From the NCBI GenBank assembly GCA_905207385.1, contig CAJLLH010000019.1:1-13823 (forward strand): DNA of 13,823 bases. The letters run 5' to 3'. Within the stretch, counting starts at the first letter, position 1, and every line of letters begins with the position of its first letter. The DNA comes from an uncultured Eubacteriales bacterium. Lineage in GTDB: Bacteria > Bacillota > Clostridia > Christensenellales > Borkfalkiaceae. The position numbers were made by a program, and so were the translations under genes. Below the pieces are notes generated by a model. It did not search any database, was not told the DNA's origin, and saw only the letters and a list, made by a program, of their open reading frames with translations. Below are positions 1 through 7,233 of this stretch, one piece after another.

Positions 1-29
1 CGCCGCGGCGGCAATTATTATTTTAATTT

Positions 30-2129
30 TTAAGAAAGTTTTTCAAGAAGCTTGAGGTCGATGCCCTTTTCGCCTATCTTGATTATTTCTACCTTAACTA
101 CGTCGCCGATGTTAACGACGTCTTCTACCTTGTCCACGCGCTTGTCGGAAAGCTTGGAAATGTGAATCATGCCGTCTTTGCCGGGAGCAAATTCAACGAA
201 TGCGCCGAAGGTAAGAATGCGTACAACCGTGCCGACGAACATATCGCCTACTTCGGGATCGTGCGCGATGGAAAGGATTATTGCCTTTGCCTTTTCAGCG
301 TTTTCTATGGGGCCCGTAGTGGAAATATAGCCGCGACCGGAATCATCGTCGTTGAAGTCGATGTCGGTGCCCGTCTCTTCCATTATCTTCTTGATTACGC
401 AGCCCTGCTTGCCGATAACGTCGCCGATTTTTTCGGGATCGATTTCAAAGCTTATTATCTTGGGAGCGTATACAGAGAGCGCGGGAGCAACTTCGGGAAC
501 GCATTCGAGCATCTTGGAAAGTATGAACTGCCTGCCTTCGTTAGCCTGGTCGATTGCAGTGTGCATAATCTCTTCGGAAATGCCCTTGATTTTTATATCC
601 ATCTGAATAGCGGTGATGCCCTTTACGGTGCCCGCTACCTTGAAGTCCATATCGCCGAGGAAGTCTTCAAGTCCCTGAATATCGGTAAGAACCCTGAATT
701 CGCCCGTTTCCTGGTTTTTGATAAGACCCATTGCAACGCCTGCTACGGGTGCGGTGATGGGAACGCCGGCATCCATGAGCGCCATGGTAGAACCGCATAC
801 GGAAGCCATTGAGGACGAACCGTTGGACGAAAGGATATCGTTAACCACCCTTATAGCGTAAGGGAAAGATTCTTCGGAAGGAAGAACGGGAATGAGCGCG
901 CGCTCTGCAAGTGCGCCGTGGCCGATTTCCCTTCTGCCGGGGCTGCGGAGAGCCTTTGCTTCGCCCGTGCAGTAGCCGGGGAAGTTGTACTGGTGCATGT
1001 ATCTTTTGGATACTTCTTCGTCAAGACCTTCAAGCTTCTGAGCTTCGGAAAGCATTGCAAGGGTGCAGGTCGTAAGAGTCTGCGTCTGACCGCGGGTGAA
1101 TACGGCGCTGCCGTGAACGCGGGGAAGCACGTGGCGTTCGCACCAGATGGGACGTACGTCCTTAAGACCTCTGCCGTCGGGACGGATACCCTTATCGAAT
1201 ATCTTTGCGCGTACCTTCTCTTTGGTGAGGTAGTAAAGGCTGTCCTTTATTTCGCGGGTATTTTCGGGATAAATTTCTGCAAAGTGTTCGAGAACTTCTT
1301 TCTCTGCCTGAGCCTGACGCTCCTCCCTCTCCTGCCTGTCGAACGTGTCGATAGCCCAGTCGATTTTTTCAGAAGCGTATTCGCGTACGGTCTTGTCAAG
1401 CTCTTCGGGAATGTGGTAAAGTTCCATTTCCTTCTTGGGCTTGCCTACGGCGGGAACGATTACGTCGTCGATGAAGGCGCATATCTTTTTGATTTCTTCA
1501 TGACCGAACATTATTGCGCCTACCATTTCCTCGTTGGAAACTTCGTCTGCGCCGGCTTCTATCATAAGGATTGCGTCTTTGGTGCCTGCGAGGTTGAGGT
1601 GAATGGTGCTTGCCTGCCTCTGTGCAAGGTCGGGGTTGATTACGTACTTGCCGTCAACAAGACCTACAACAACCGAGCCGGTGGGACCTGCCCAGGGAAT
1701 ATCGGATATGGAAAGCGCAACGGAAGAACCTATCATTGCGAGGGGTTCGGGAGAAATGTCGGGCTCAACGGAAAGAGCCTGAGCGATTACCGTTACGTCG
1801 TTGTAAAGTCCCTTGGGGAAGAGCGGGCGAAGAGGCCTGTCTATAAGCCTTGCGGTAAGGATAGCCTTGTCGCTTGCCCTGCCTTCGCGTTTTTTGAAGC
1901 CGCCGGGAATTTTGCCGACGGAGTACATCTTTTCGTCATAGTCTACCTGAAGGGGGAAGAAATCCATTCCCTCTCTGGGGCTTTCGGACATGCACACCGT
2001 AACGAGTACGGCGGTATCGCCGCAACGGACGATGCAGGCGCCGTTAGCCTGTTCGGCATACTTGCCGGTTTCAATAACGACTTCCCTGCCCCCTATCTCC
2101 GTTTTGAATTGTCTGAATTCCTGTTTCAT
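30..2129 (-). CDS. pnp: Polyribonucleotide nucleotidyltransferase (PNPase)
   Basis: Phosphorolytic 3'-to-5' exoribonuclease that degrades RNA to nucleoside diphosphates; it acts in the cytoplasm as a trimeric ring. The 699-residue protein shows the full family architecture: first RNase PH core (about 1-145), a helical linker (about 150-300), second catalytic RNase PH core (about 310-545), a KH domain with its GxxG loop as GKQG (573-576), and an S1 domain (about 627-697). The catalytic motif GDMDFKVAG is present; D489, D495 and K497 match E. coli D486, D492 and K494 by eye, and the Ser-rich phosphate-binding loop is at 436-440. The length is normal, without the long acidic tail of some proteobacterial enzymes. 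The start is set by AAGGAG at 2143-2138, 8 nt upstream. It lies after rpsO, as in many bacteria, with a terminator and a leader hairpin between them. After the stop (TAA, 32-30) the sequence is AT-rich and then has a GC palindrome at 1-10, possibly part of a terminator cut by the edge. Confidence 0.99.
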   Translation of the reverse strand: MKQEFRQFKTEIGGREVVIETGKYAEQANGACIVRCGDTAVLVTVCMSESPREGMDFFPLQVDYDEKMYSVGKIPGGFKKREGRASDKAILTARLIDRPLRPLFPKGLYNDVTVIAQALSVEPDISPEPLAMIGSSVALSISDIPWAGPTGSVVVGLVDGKYVINPDLAQRQASTIHLNLAGTKDAILMIEAGADEVSNEEMVGAIMFGHEEIKKICAFIDDVIVPAVGKPKKEMELYHIPEELDKTVREYASEKIDWAIDTFDRQEREERQAQAEKEVLEHFAEIYPENTREIKDSLYYLTKEKVRAKIFDKGIRPDGRGLKDVRPIWCERHVLPRVHGSAVFTRGQTQTLTTCTLAMLSEAQKLEGLDEEVSKRYMHQYNFPGYCTGEAKALRSPGRREIGHGALAERALIPVLPSEESFPYAIRVVNDILSSNGSSSMASVCGSTMALMDAGVPITAPVAGVAMGLIKNQETGEFRVLTDIQGLEDFLGDMDFKVAGTVKGITAIQMDIKIKGISEEIMHTAIDQANEGRQFILSKMLECVPEVAPALSVYAPKIISFEIDPEKIGDVIGKQGCVIKKIMEETGTDIDFNDDDSGRGYISTTGPIENAEKAKAIILSIAHDPEVGDMFVGTVVRILTFGAFVEFAPGKDGMIHISKLSDKRVDKVEDVVNIGDVVKVEIIKIGEKGIDLKLLEKLS

Positions 2130-2143
2130 TTATAACACTCCTT

Positions 2144-2179
2144 GTCTGTTCTTGCGCCCGCGGCGACCCCGCCGCAGAC
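2144..2179 (-). promoter_or_regulatory. Nested stem-loop in the pnp leader
   Basis: On the transcribed strand GTCTG (2179-2175) can pair with CAGAC (2148-2144), enclosing a tight inner hairpin, GCGGCG/CGCCGC with a 4-nt loop (2175-2170 with 2165-2160; one base is shared between the two stems). The outer stem ends directly beside the AAGGAG ribosome binding site of pnp (2143-2138), so folding could affect initiation. E. coli pnp is autoregulated through a leader stem processed by RNase III and PNPase. The position here is suggestive, but no such mechanism is shown. Confidence 0.5.
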
Positions 2180-2188
2180 AAATTTATG

Positions 2189-2225
2189 AAAAAAAGAGCG
2201 GCATAAAAAATTAAGCGCTCTTTTT
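2189..2225 (-). terminator. Rho-independent terminator between rpsO and pnp
   Basis: The minus strand reads AAAAAGAGCG (2225-2216), a 15-nt AT-rich loop, then CGCTCTTTTT (2200-2191), a perfect 10-bp stem continued into a run of seven T (2195-2189). It begins about 14 nt after the rpsO stop. Because no convincing separate promoter is visible between it and pnp, it is probably a partial terminator or attenuator with read-through to pnp. The A-run on the other arm makes it nearly symmetrical, but no plus-strand gene ends here. Confidence 0.85.
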
Positions 2226-2239
2226 ACACATCAAAAAAA

Positions 2240-2494
2240 TTACTTTCTTAAGTTCAAAGCAGCGACAATGGCGCGGTACCTTTCTATATCCTTGGATTTA
2301 AGGTAATCGAGAAGACCGCGGCGGCGACCTACCATTTTAAGAAGACCGCGACGCGAATGATTGTCGTGAATGTGAACCTTAAGGTGATCGTTGAGGTGGT
2401 TGATACGCTCGGTAAGAAGAGCTATCTGAACCTCGGGCGAACCGGTGTCGCCTTCCTTAGTTGCGAATTTTGCGATGATTTCCTGCTTATCCAT
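2240..2494 (-). CDS. rpsO: 30S ribosomal protein S15
   Basis: Primary 16S rRNA-binding protein of the small subunit platform. It binds the three-way junction of helices 20-22 and also contributes to subunit bridging. The 84-residue sequence carries the family signatures GDTGSPEVQ (15-23), the [10 protein letters not shown] segment (about 43-52) and [10 protein letters not shown] (56-65). It is a few residues shorter than the usual 87-89, the difference being at the N-terminus. A strong ribosome binding site (AGGAGG, 10 nt upstream of the ATG) supports this start. It has its own promoter and a structured leader upstream and a terminator downstream, and precedes pnp in the common rpsO-pnp order. 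Confidence 0.99.
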   Translation of the reverse strand: MDKQEIIAKFATKEGDTGSPEVQIALLTERINHLNDHLKVHIHDNHSRRGLLKMVGRRRGLLDYLKSKDIERYRAIVAALNLRK

Positions 2495-2534
2495 TTTAAA
2501 TTATCCTCCTGTAATGGAAAGTTATTTGCGGACA

Positions 2535-2569
2535 ACAAAGTCGGGCGTGGAGTATTCGCTCCGCTTTGT
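2535..2569 (-). promoter_or_regulatory. Structured rpsO leader, candidate S15 autoregulatory element
   Basis: In the roughly 85-nt leader, ACAAAG (2569-2564) pairs with CTTTGT (2540-2535). Inside, GGAG (2562-2559) pairs with CTCC (2552-2549) around a 6-nt loop, with extra G-C pairs possible next to it. The fold would sit close to the 5' end of the transcript and upstream of the AGGAGG site. S15 commonly represses its own synthesis by binding leader RNA that mimics its rRNA site, and several unrelated leader folds do this in different phyla. The helices are visible; the function is inferred. Confidence 0.45.
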
Positions 2570-2584
2570 AACCGTAACGAGTAC

Positions 2585-2613
2585 ATTTTAGCATATATGA
2601 ATGCGCATTGCAA
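2585..2613 (-). promoter_or_regulatory. Sigma-A-type promoter of rpsO
   Basis: The minus strand has TTGCAA (2613-2608), a 17-nt spacer and TAAAAT (2590-2585), with TG one base ahead of the -10 box (TGCTAAAAT), an extended -10 signature. Transcription would start near 2578, giving a leader of about 85 nt before the rpsO ATG. Confidence 0.75.
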
Positions 2614-2722
2614 GCTTTTTAAATGTATTGCCAAAAATTTTCCGACGTGCGGCAATTTAACAAATTTGCGCGCTTTTAAAGGGTTAATTTAACAAAAATA
2701 ACAGCTGAAAACGGAAAATTTC

Positions 2723-2751
2723 AAAAAGCCGCGCAGCAATAATTTCGCGCT
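2723..2751 (-). terminator. Candidate terminator of the hemZ-containing unit
   Basis: On the minus strand AGCGCG (2751-2746), a 12-nt loop and CGCGGCT (2733-2727) form a six-pair stem with one bulged G, followed by five T (2727-2723). It lies about 60 nt beyond the hemZ stop. It is weaker than the other two terminators, so termination may be partial. Confidence 0.45.
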
Positions 2752-2771
2752 GGAATCAAGCGCTAAAAAAA

Positions 2772-2807
2772 GGCTGAAAAGTCGGAATTTTATGGCTGAA
2801 AAGTCGG
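2772..2807. repeat. 22-bp-period tandem repeat at the 3' end of hemZ
   Basis: GGCTGAAAAGTCGG occurs at 2772-2785 and again at 2794-2807, 22 bp apart, with partly similar bases following each copy. A degenerate third copy, GCTGAAAACGG, lies at 2704-2714. The rightmost copy also forms a 6-bp hairpin, AAAAGT/ACTTTT (2799-2814), that runs into the hemZ stop codon at 2815-2813. The unit is short and has two good copies, so it may be a local slippage duplication. Confidence 0.7.
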
Positions 2808-2812
2808 CACTT

Positions 2813-4183
2813 TTACGAAAAAAGTTCTTCGCGCTTTTCAATTATTTCCGTGCACTTGTTTATGTAAGTGGGGATATCCTTGGGCGAGGCAAGCCTTTCA
2901 ATTCTGTCGCCTCCGCCGAAAACGCGCTTGGTTATCGCGCCCGCGCCTACCGCTATGTTGGAGCATATCTCCTCCATTACGTCTACGTTGTACACGCACG
3001 CCTTGCCGCTTTTGCACCAGCCCGTGTTTTCGTTTGCGCCCGCCTGATCCTTCTGGCGGTACAGATAGTAAGGCGCGTATCCCGCCGAGTACAGCTCCTC
3101 GCGCGAGCAGGATATCATCTTGTCGATATCGGCAATTTTAAGGCGCGAAGTGCTTTCTTTGAGCCGCGAGCCCGACTTAAGACACAATGAATGCACCGTT
3201 ATGTTTGCGGGCGAAAGACCTATCGCCGTCATGAGAGAGTTTCTGAAATCTTCCGCGCTTTCTTCCGCAAGACCCGCGATGAGGTCGAGGTTGATATCGA
3301 AGCCGTACTCCGCCGCCTGTTCGTATGCGGCAAGGGTCTGCGCGGCGGTATGCTTTCTTCCAATGGCGGCAAGCGTTGCATCGGAAAAGCTCTGCGGGTT
3401 AACGCATATTCTGCTGACGTGCGCAGCTTTGGTTATTTCAAGCTTGCTTTTTGTGAACGTGTCGGGTCTTCCCGCCTCCACGGTAAACTCAGCATCGACT
3501 ATGTCAAGCCCGTTAATTGCGGCATATATGCGCTCCAATTGCCCTTCTTCCATGCAAAAAGGAGTGCCGCCGCCTACGTATACGGAATTTATTCTGCCCG
3601 TATAAGGCTTTAAACTTTCAATTTCCTTAACAAGGCAGTCCACGTACGTGTCGGCATACTTTTTAACCGCGGGCATTGGCGCGGTTATGAATGAACAGTA
3701 TTCGCATTTAGTGGGGCAGAACGGCAGACTTACGAAAATATCCGAGCCGACGCCCTTGTTTTTAGCGTATATGCCGCGCTGCTGGTCAAGCACGCGAGAA
3801 ATTATGTCTGTATTTTGCGCGCTGACGCAGAACTTTTCAAACAGCGGCTTAAAGCTGCGACCGTGAGCCAGTTCGGCATACGCCATTTTGGTGGGTCTTA
3901 TGCCCGTAAGCGCGCCCCACGGAAGGTTTATGCCGCTTTCGTCCCTTAAAAAAAGGTAAAAAGCAAGCTTAGCCGAACGCTTTGCGCAGCGTCTGAACTC
4001 CAGCTCGCCCTCGGCGTGCCACTCATCTGAAAAAGTGCGGGCTTTGCCTTCGCACGCAACCGTATTTATAAAATTTTCGCCATCGCGCGAGAATGTATGG
4101 GTAAAATCCCTTTCTTCCGCGCCGAAAAGGCGCAGTACGTCCATTATCTCCGCACGGAGAAATTCGGCATTTGTGTTAAGCAT
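2813..4183 (-). CDS. hemZ: HemZ-type radical SAM protein (coproporphyrinogen dehydrogenase family)
   Basis: A radical SAM enzyme of the HemN/HemZ group. HemZ is annotated as an oxygen-independent coproporphyrinogen III dehydrogenase, but many clostridial HemZ proteins lie outside complete haem pathways, so the substrate is uncertain. The 456-residue protein has a HemZ-specific N-terminal domain (about 1-145), then the [4Fe-4S] motif CPTKCEYC (C156, C160, C163), the SAM-binding GGGTP (204-208), a radical SAM barrel, and the HemZ-like C-terminal string YYLYRQKDQAG. The frame stays open upstream to 4279, but the ATG at 4183 is preferred: a G-rich ribosome binding site (GGGGGG, 4192-4187) precedes it and it overlaps the upstream hydrolase gene by only 8 bp, implying translational coupling. 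It is slightly shorter than B. subtilis HemZ. In many Clostridia hemZ sits in this same position after rel and an MBL-fold hydrolase. Confidence 0.9.
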   Translation of the reverse strand: MLNTNAEFLRAEIMDVLRLFGAEERDFTHTFSRDGENFINTVACEGKARTFSDEWHAEGELEFRRCAKRSAKLAFYLFLRDESGINLPWGALTGIRPTKMAYAELAHGRSFKPLFEKFCVSAQNTDIISRVLDQQRGIYAKNKGVGSDIFVSLPFCPTKCEYCSFITAPMPAVKKYADTYVDCLVKEIESLKPYTGRINSVYVGGGTPFCMEEGQLERIYAAINGLDIVDAEFTVEAGRPDTFTKSKLEITKAAHVSRICVNPQSFSDATLAAIGRKHTAAQTLAAYEQAAEYGFDINLDLIAGLAEESAEDFRNSLMTAIGLSPANITVHSLCLKSGSRLKESTSRLKIADIDKMISCSREELYSAGYAPYYLYRQKDQAGANENTGWCKSGKACVYNVDVMEEICSNIAVGAGAITKRVFGGGDRIERLASPKDIPTYINKCTEIIEKREELFS

Positions 4184-4787
4184 CTTCCCCCCTAACGAAT
4201 GCATTGTTCGCGCGCTCGTAGGCGAGGGTGGTATCTTCCTCGTGTCCGCAATAAACTTTATAATCGCCGGGAAGGGCATACAGCTTTTTTACGCTGGTTA
4301 CAAGCTGGGAATAGCTACCCGTAGGCAGGTCGCTGCGACCTATGCTCCTAAGAAACAATGTGTCGCCGGTGAAAAGGCAGTCTTCGGCAAGATAGCATAC
4401 CCCGCCAGAAGTGTGCCCGGGCGTGGAAATCACTTTGAAATCTATGCCCGCAACGGTTACCGTCTGCCCGCCGCGAAGAGTTTTTAAGGGGAATTTTTCT
4501 ATTTTATACCAACTTAAAGAGGTATATGGCGGGGTGAACATATTATCCGCCTCCTCCTCGCTCGCATACACGGGCACGCCGCACCTTATGAAGCGGGCGC
4601 AGCCGCCTATATGGTCGTAATGACCGTGGGTGAGAAGCACCGCCTGCGGCACGAGACCGAGTTCGGCGCACTTATCCCACACGCGCTCCTGCGCGCAGTC
4701 TATAACGGCGCACGTTTTGCCGTCTTTGGTAACGGCATATGAATTTGAGGCAAAACCAGAAGGGTAAATTTTGTAAACTTTAAGCAT
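4176..4787 (-). CDS. MBL-fold metal-dependent hydrolase, glyoxalase II-like
   Basis: A 203-residue, single-domain cytoplasmic metallo-beta-lactamase-fold protein. The dinuclear metal site is complete: THGHYDH (H54, H56, D58, H59), H125 in the STPGHTSGG segment, D142 in FTGDTLF and H182 in YCGHEED. The set and length match the small glyoxalase II-like (YcbL-type) hydrolases, which cleave thioesters or related bonds; the true substrate is unknown. The start has GAAGG about 6 nt upstream. It ends inside the start of hemZ (8-bp overlap) and follows rel after 173 bp. In clostridial genomes this hydrolase is commonly placed between rel/dtd and hemZ. Confidence 0.92.
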   Translation of the reverse strand: MLKVYKIYPSGFASNSYAVTKDGKTCAVIDCAQERVWDKCAELGLVPQAVLLTHGHYDHIGGCARFIRCGVPVYASEEEADNMFTPPYTSLSWYKIEKFPLKTLRGGQTVTVAGIDFKVISTPGHTSGGVCYLAEDCLFTGDTLFLRSIGRSDLPTGSYSQLVTSVKKLYALPGDYKVYCGHEEDTTLAYERANNAFVRGEDA

Positions 4788-4827
4788 ATGAAACCTTCAG
4801 ATAAATTTCTGCGCCATAAGGCTCAGC

Positions 4828-4857
4828 CGCTTTTAAAAAGAAGTACGCTTTTAAAAA
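4828..4857. repeat. Pair of 12-bp direct repeats upstream of the MBL hydrolase gene
   Basis: CGCTTTTAAAAA is found at 4828-4839 and 4846-4857 (18 bp start to start), in the gap between rel and the MBL hydrolase. Each copy contains the palindrome TTTTAAAA. It could be an operator pair or chance in AT-rich DNA. I see no good promoter around it. Confidence 0.5.
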
Positions 4858-4908
4858 CTGCTTTTTTATTTCGGCAATCCATGATAATTTACTGCGTTAT
4901 ATATAACT

Positions 4909-4945
4909 TTGCGCCGCGCACAGTTTTGAAGCCGCAGCGGCGCAA
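4909..4945 (-). repeat. Inverted repeat (stem-loop) just after rel
   Basis: The minus strand carries TTGCGCCGC (4945-4937) and its exact complement GCGGCGCAA (4917-4909) around a 19-nt loop, starting about 15 nt after the rel stop. No T-run follows, so it is not a standard Rho-independent terminator; immediately after it lies the 12-bp palindrome GTTATATATAAC (4907-4896). It may be an RNA-stabilising or processing hairpin between rel and the hydrolase gene. Confidence 0.55.
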
Positions 4946-4960
4946 GCAGTATAATATTTA

Positions 4961-7093
4961 TCAGCCCGAAGTTCTGTAAACGTCTATTATGCGCTTGTCG
5001 CGCTTGATATGGTTTATTAAAAGGTCGAGGTCGGAACGCTTATTCAGACGAACGTTTATGTCAACGACCGTCTGCTTGTTTTTATCGAGCCTGCCCACAA
5101 TCTGCGTAAGCGAAAGGTGCATAGCCGCGATTTCCGACGTTACGAACGCGACAATGCCGTCGCAGTTGTCCGCAACCACGCGAAGTCCGACCATAAATTC
5201 CGAACCCGTATCCGCCGTCCACTGAGCGGGCTGTATGCGGTCGGGGTCGTAGTCCTTTAAGTTGGGGCAGTCCTTGCGATGAACTATCACGCCTCTGCCG
5301 CGGGATACGAAACCTACTATGTCGTCGCCCGGCACCGGGTTGCAGCAGCGCGCGAAGCGCACCATAAGTCCGCTCATTCCGCGCACAGTTACGCTTGAAG
5401 CCTGCGCGTGTCCGCCCTTGTCGGGAAACGCTTCGGGGGCTTTAGGTACGACTTTTTTGTAGTAGTCGATAAGTTTGTAAATTATCTGGTTGACGCCTAC
5501 CGCGCCGTAGCCGACGGAAGCAAACATTTCGTCTTCGGAAGAAAAAACAAGCTTTTGCGAAAGCTTTTCAAACGATTCGTCGGTGAGAAGGTCGCCGAGC
5601 GAATAGCCGCGGCGGCGCGCCTCTGCCTCGAGCATCGCTTTGCCCGTGCGCGCGTTTTCTTCCTTCATTTCCTTTTTGAAGAACTGCCTTATTTTGGCGC
5701 GCGCAGAACCAGATTTTACATATTTGAGCCAGTCCCACGAAGGGCCTTTGCTGTTGGGCGAAGTTAAAATTTCAACCACGTCGCCCGTGTGGAGCACGGA
5801 GTTCAAGGGAACTATTTTGGAGTTTACTTTTGCGCCCACGCACTTGTTGCCTACCTCGGAATGAATGGCGTACGCAAAGTCTATGGGAGTGGCTGCGAGC
5901 GGGAGCGAAATTACTTTGCCGTGAGGCGTGAACACCAGAAGTTCGTTGGTGTAAAGGTCGGTTTTAAGGCTTTCAACAAATTCCTTTGCGCTGCCCGTGC
6001 TGCCTTCCCAGTCCATTACGTCGCGTATCCACGCAAGGCGCTGGTCGAAGTTGTTGTCCTGTCCGCCCTTCTGCTCTTTATAGCGCCAGTGCGCCGCGAT
6101 ACCGTATTCAGCCATATGGTGCATTTCGAAAGTACGTATCTGAATTTCGAAAATCTTGCCGAAGTCGGTTACTACCGTCGTGTGCAGCGACTGGTACATA
6201 TTGCGCTTGGGCATGGCGATATAGTCTTTTATTCTGCCGGGGACGGGCTTCCACTTTTTATGGATTTTGCCGAGCACTTCGTAGCACTCTTCCGTGGTGT
6301 TGACGATTACGCGCACAGCGGAAAGGTCGTATATCTGGTCGAGCGTTTTGCCCGTGTTTTTCATTTTTTTGTATATCGAATAAAAATGCTTGGGTCTGCC
6401 GAAAACTTCGCCCTTTATGCCGCTTTCGTCGAGCATTTCCTTAAGCTCTTTGACGCACGTATCGATGAAAGAGCGGCGTTCTTCCAACTTCTGGTGAATG
6501 TTGGTTACAAGATATTCGTAAGCCTTGGGATCGAGGTATTTAAGGCACAAATCTTCAAGCTCGCACTTCATCTGCGATATGCCCAGCCTGCCCGCAAGCG
6601 GGGTGTAAATTTCAAGCGTTTCCTTGGCAATTCTCTGCTGGCGCTCGTCCGAAAGGAAGTTTAAAGAGCGCATGTTGTGCAGTCTGTCCGCAAGCTTTAT
6701 TATTATTACGCGCACGTCGTTTGCCATAGCGACGAAGATTTTACGGAAATTTTCTATATCCTCTTCTTCGTGCGTCTGGTAGTGGATTTTATCCAGCTTG
6801 GTAACGCCGTCCACAAGGGTATATACTTCCTGTCCGAAGCGGTTTATTATGTCGTCCTTGGTGGCAGGCGTATCCTCTATCACATCGTGAAGGAAGGCCG
6901 CGGCAACTGTGGGCGCGTCCAGTCCTAAATCGATGAGAATTTCAGCCACGGCGCACGGATGGGTGAAGTAAGGCTCGCCCGAAGCGCGCTTCTGGTTGGC
7001 ATGCATCTGCTCGGCATATTTGTACGCCGAAAGGAGCATATCCCTTTCTTCTGCGGGATAGTTTTCGTAAATCTTGTCTAAAACGTTTTTCAT
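4961..7093 (-). CDS. rel: Bifunctional (p)ppGpp synthetase/hydrolase, RelA/SpoT family
   Basis: Makes (p)ppGpp from ATP and GTP/GDP and hydrolyses it again; the ribosome-associated stringent-response enzyme of Firmicutes. The 710-residue protein has the full long-RSH layout: an HD hydrolase domain (about 20-190) with metal ligands H45 and H69-D70 plus E73-D74 (LHDVIEDT); a synthetase domain (about 225-345) with the RIKD loop (287-290), YQSLHTTV and catalytic EIQIRT (E316); a TGS domain (about 385-445); a helical region; a Cys-containing zinc-finger/CC region (RCCNPVPGDD, about 582-591); and a C-terminal ACT domain (about 632-710). The RxKD form of the synthetase loop is that of bifunctional enzymes (synthetase-only RelA has ExDD), and the HD site is intact, so both activities are expected. 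The frame is open to a TTG at 7198, but the ATG at 7093 matches the family N-terminus (MKNVLDKIYENYP), although its ribosome binding site is weak. Confidence 0.98.
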   Translation of the reverse strand: MKNVLDKIYENYPAEERDMLLSAYKYAEQMHANQKRASGEPYFTHPCAVAEILIDLGLDAPTVAAAFLHDVIEDTPATKDDIINRFGQEVYTLVDGVTKLDKIHYQTHEEEDIENFRKIFVAMANDVRVIIIKLADRLHNMRSLNFLSDERQQRIAKETLEIYTPLAGRLGISQMKCELEDLCLKYLDPKAYEYLVTNIHQKLEERRSFIDTCVKELKEMLDESGIKGEVFGRPKHFYSIYKKMKNTGKTLDQIYDLSAVRVIVNTTEECYEVLGKIHKKWKPVPGRIKDYIAMPKRNMYQSLHTTVVTDFGKIFEIQIRTFEMHHMAEYGIAAHWRYKEQKGGQDNNFDQRLAWIRDVMDWEGSTGSAKEFVESLKTDLYTNELLVFTPHGKVISLPLAATPIDFAYAIHSEVGNKCVGAKVNSKIVPLNSVLHTGDVVEILTSPNSKGPSWDWLKYVKSGSARAKIRQFFKKEMKEENARTGKAMLEAEARRRGYSLGDLLTDESFEKLSQKLVFSSEDEMFASVGYGAVGVNQIIYKLIDYYKKVVPKAPEAFPDKGGHAQASSVTVRGMSGLMVRFARCCNPVPGDDIVGFVSRGRGVIVHRKDCPNLKDYDPDRIQPAQWTADTGSEFMVGLRVVADNCDGIVAFVTSEIAAMHLSLTQIVGRLDKNKQTVVDINVRLNKRSDLDLLINHIKRDKRIIDVYRTSG

Positions 7094-7115
7094 ATTATCT
7101 TTTAAATTTCTTAAA

Positions 7116-7140
7116 CTGCGCGCCTTAACAAAAGGCGCAG
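7116..7140 (-). promoter_or_regulatory. Stem-loop in the rel leader
   Basis: Within the 140-bp gap between recJ and rel, CTG+CGCCTT (minus strand, 7140-7132) pairs with AAGG+CGCAG (7126-7116) with a 2-nt bulge and a 5-nt loop, a nine-pair stem about 22 nt upstream of the rel ATG. No T-run follows, so it is more likely a leader or mRNA-stability element than a terminator. A weaker 5-bp hairpin, TCGGC/GCCGA, lies just upstream (around 7155-7172). Confidence 0.5.
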
Positions 7141-7233
7141 CCTTATTTTGAGCTGTCGGCAAAGCGCGCCGAACTAAATTTATTCCCCCTCCGCCCAATT
7201 TAACTTAAAAACAGGCGGGTTTTACCTTTGCGC

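Larger units (their letters stand above)
2495..2812. other. 318-bp intergenic region between hemZ and rpsO
   Basis: No coding sequence is supported here. Going leftwards it holds the hemZ-end tandem repeat (2807-2772), a candidate terminator (2751-2723), two 11-bp direct repeats AATTTAACAAA (2654-2664, 2686-2696), a 6-bp inverted repeat ATTGCC/GGCAAT with an 18-nt loop (2656-2627), the rpsO promoter (2613-2585), the leader hairpin (2569-2535) and the rpsO ribosome binding site. The short plus-strand reading frames across it have no recognisable content or ribosome binding site. Confidence 0.7.

Noticed and set aside
1..10. GC palindrome CGCCGCGGCG at the left edge as the pnp terminator
   Set aside because: The structure is cut by the window edge and no T-run can be seen, so it cannot be judged.
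918..2135. 405-residue open frame on the plus strand opposite pnp
   Set aside because: It is entirely antisense to a clear pnp gene, has no recognisable domain or ribosome binding site, and reflects codon bias of the real gene.
2422..2655. 77-residue minus-strand frame across the rpsO leader
   Set aside because: It runs over the promoter and leader and into rpsO in another frame; its start lies upstream of the predicted transcript.
4788..4979. 63-residue plus-strand frame in the rel-hydrolase gap
   Set aside because: It has no ribosome binding site, crosses the inverted repeat and the 3' end of rel, and contains no recognisable motif.
5789..6664. 291-residue plus-strand open frame opposite rel
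   Set aside because: It lies antisense within the conserved HD, synthetase and TGS domains of rel, and its translation is low-complexity Phe/Val/Ala-rich without family features.
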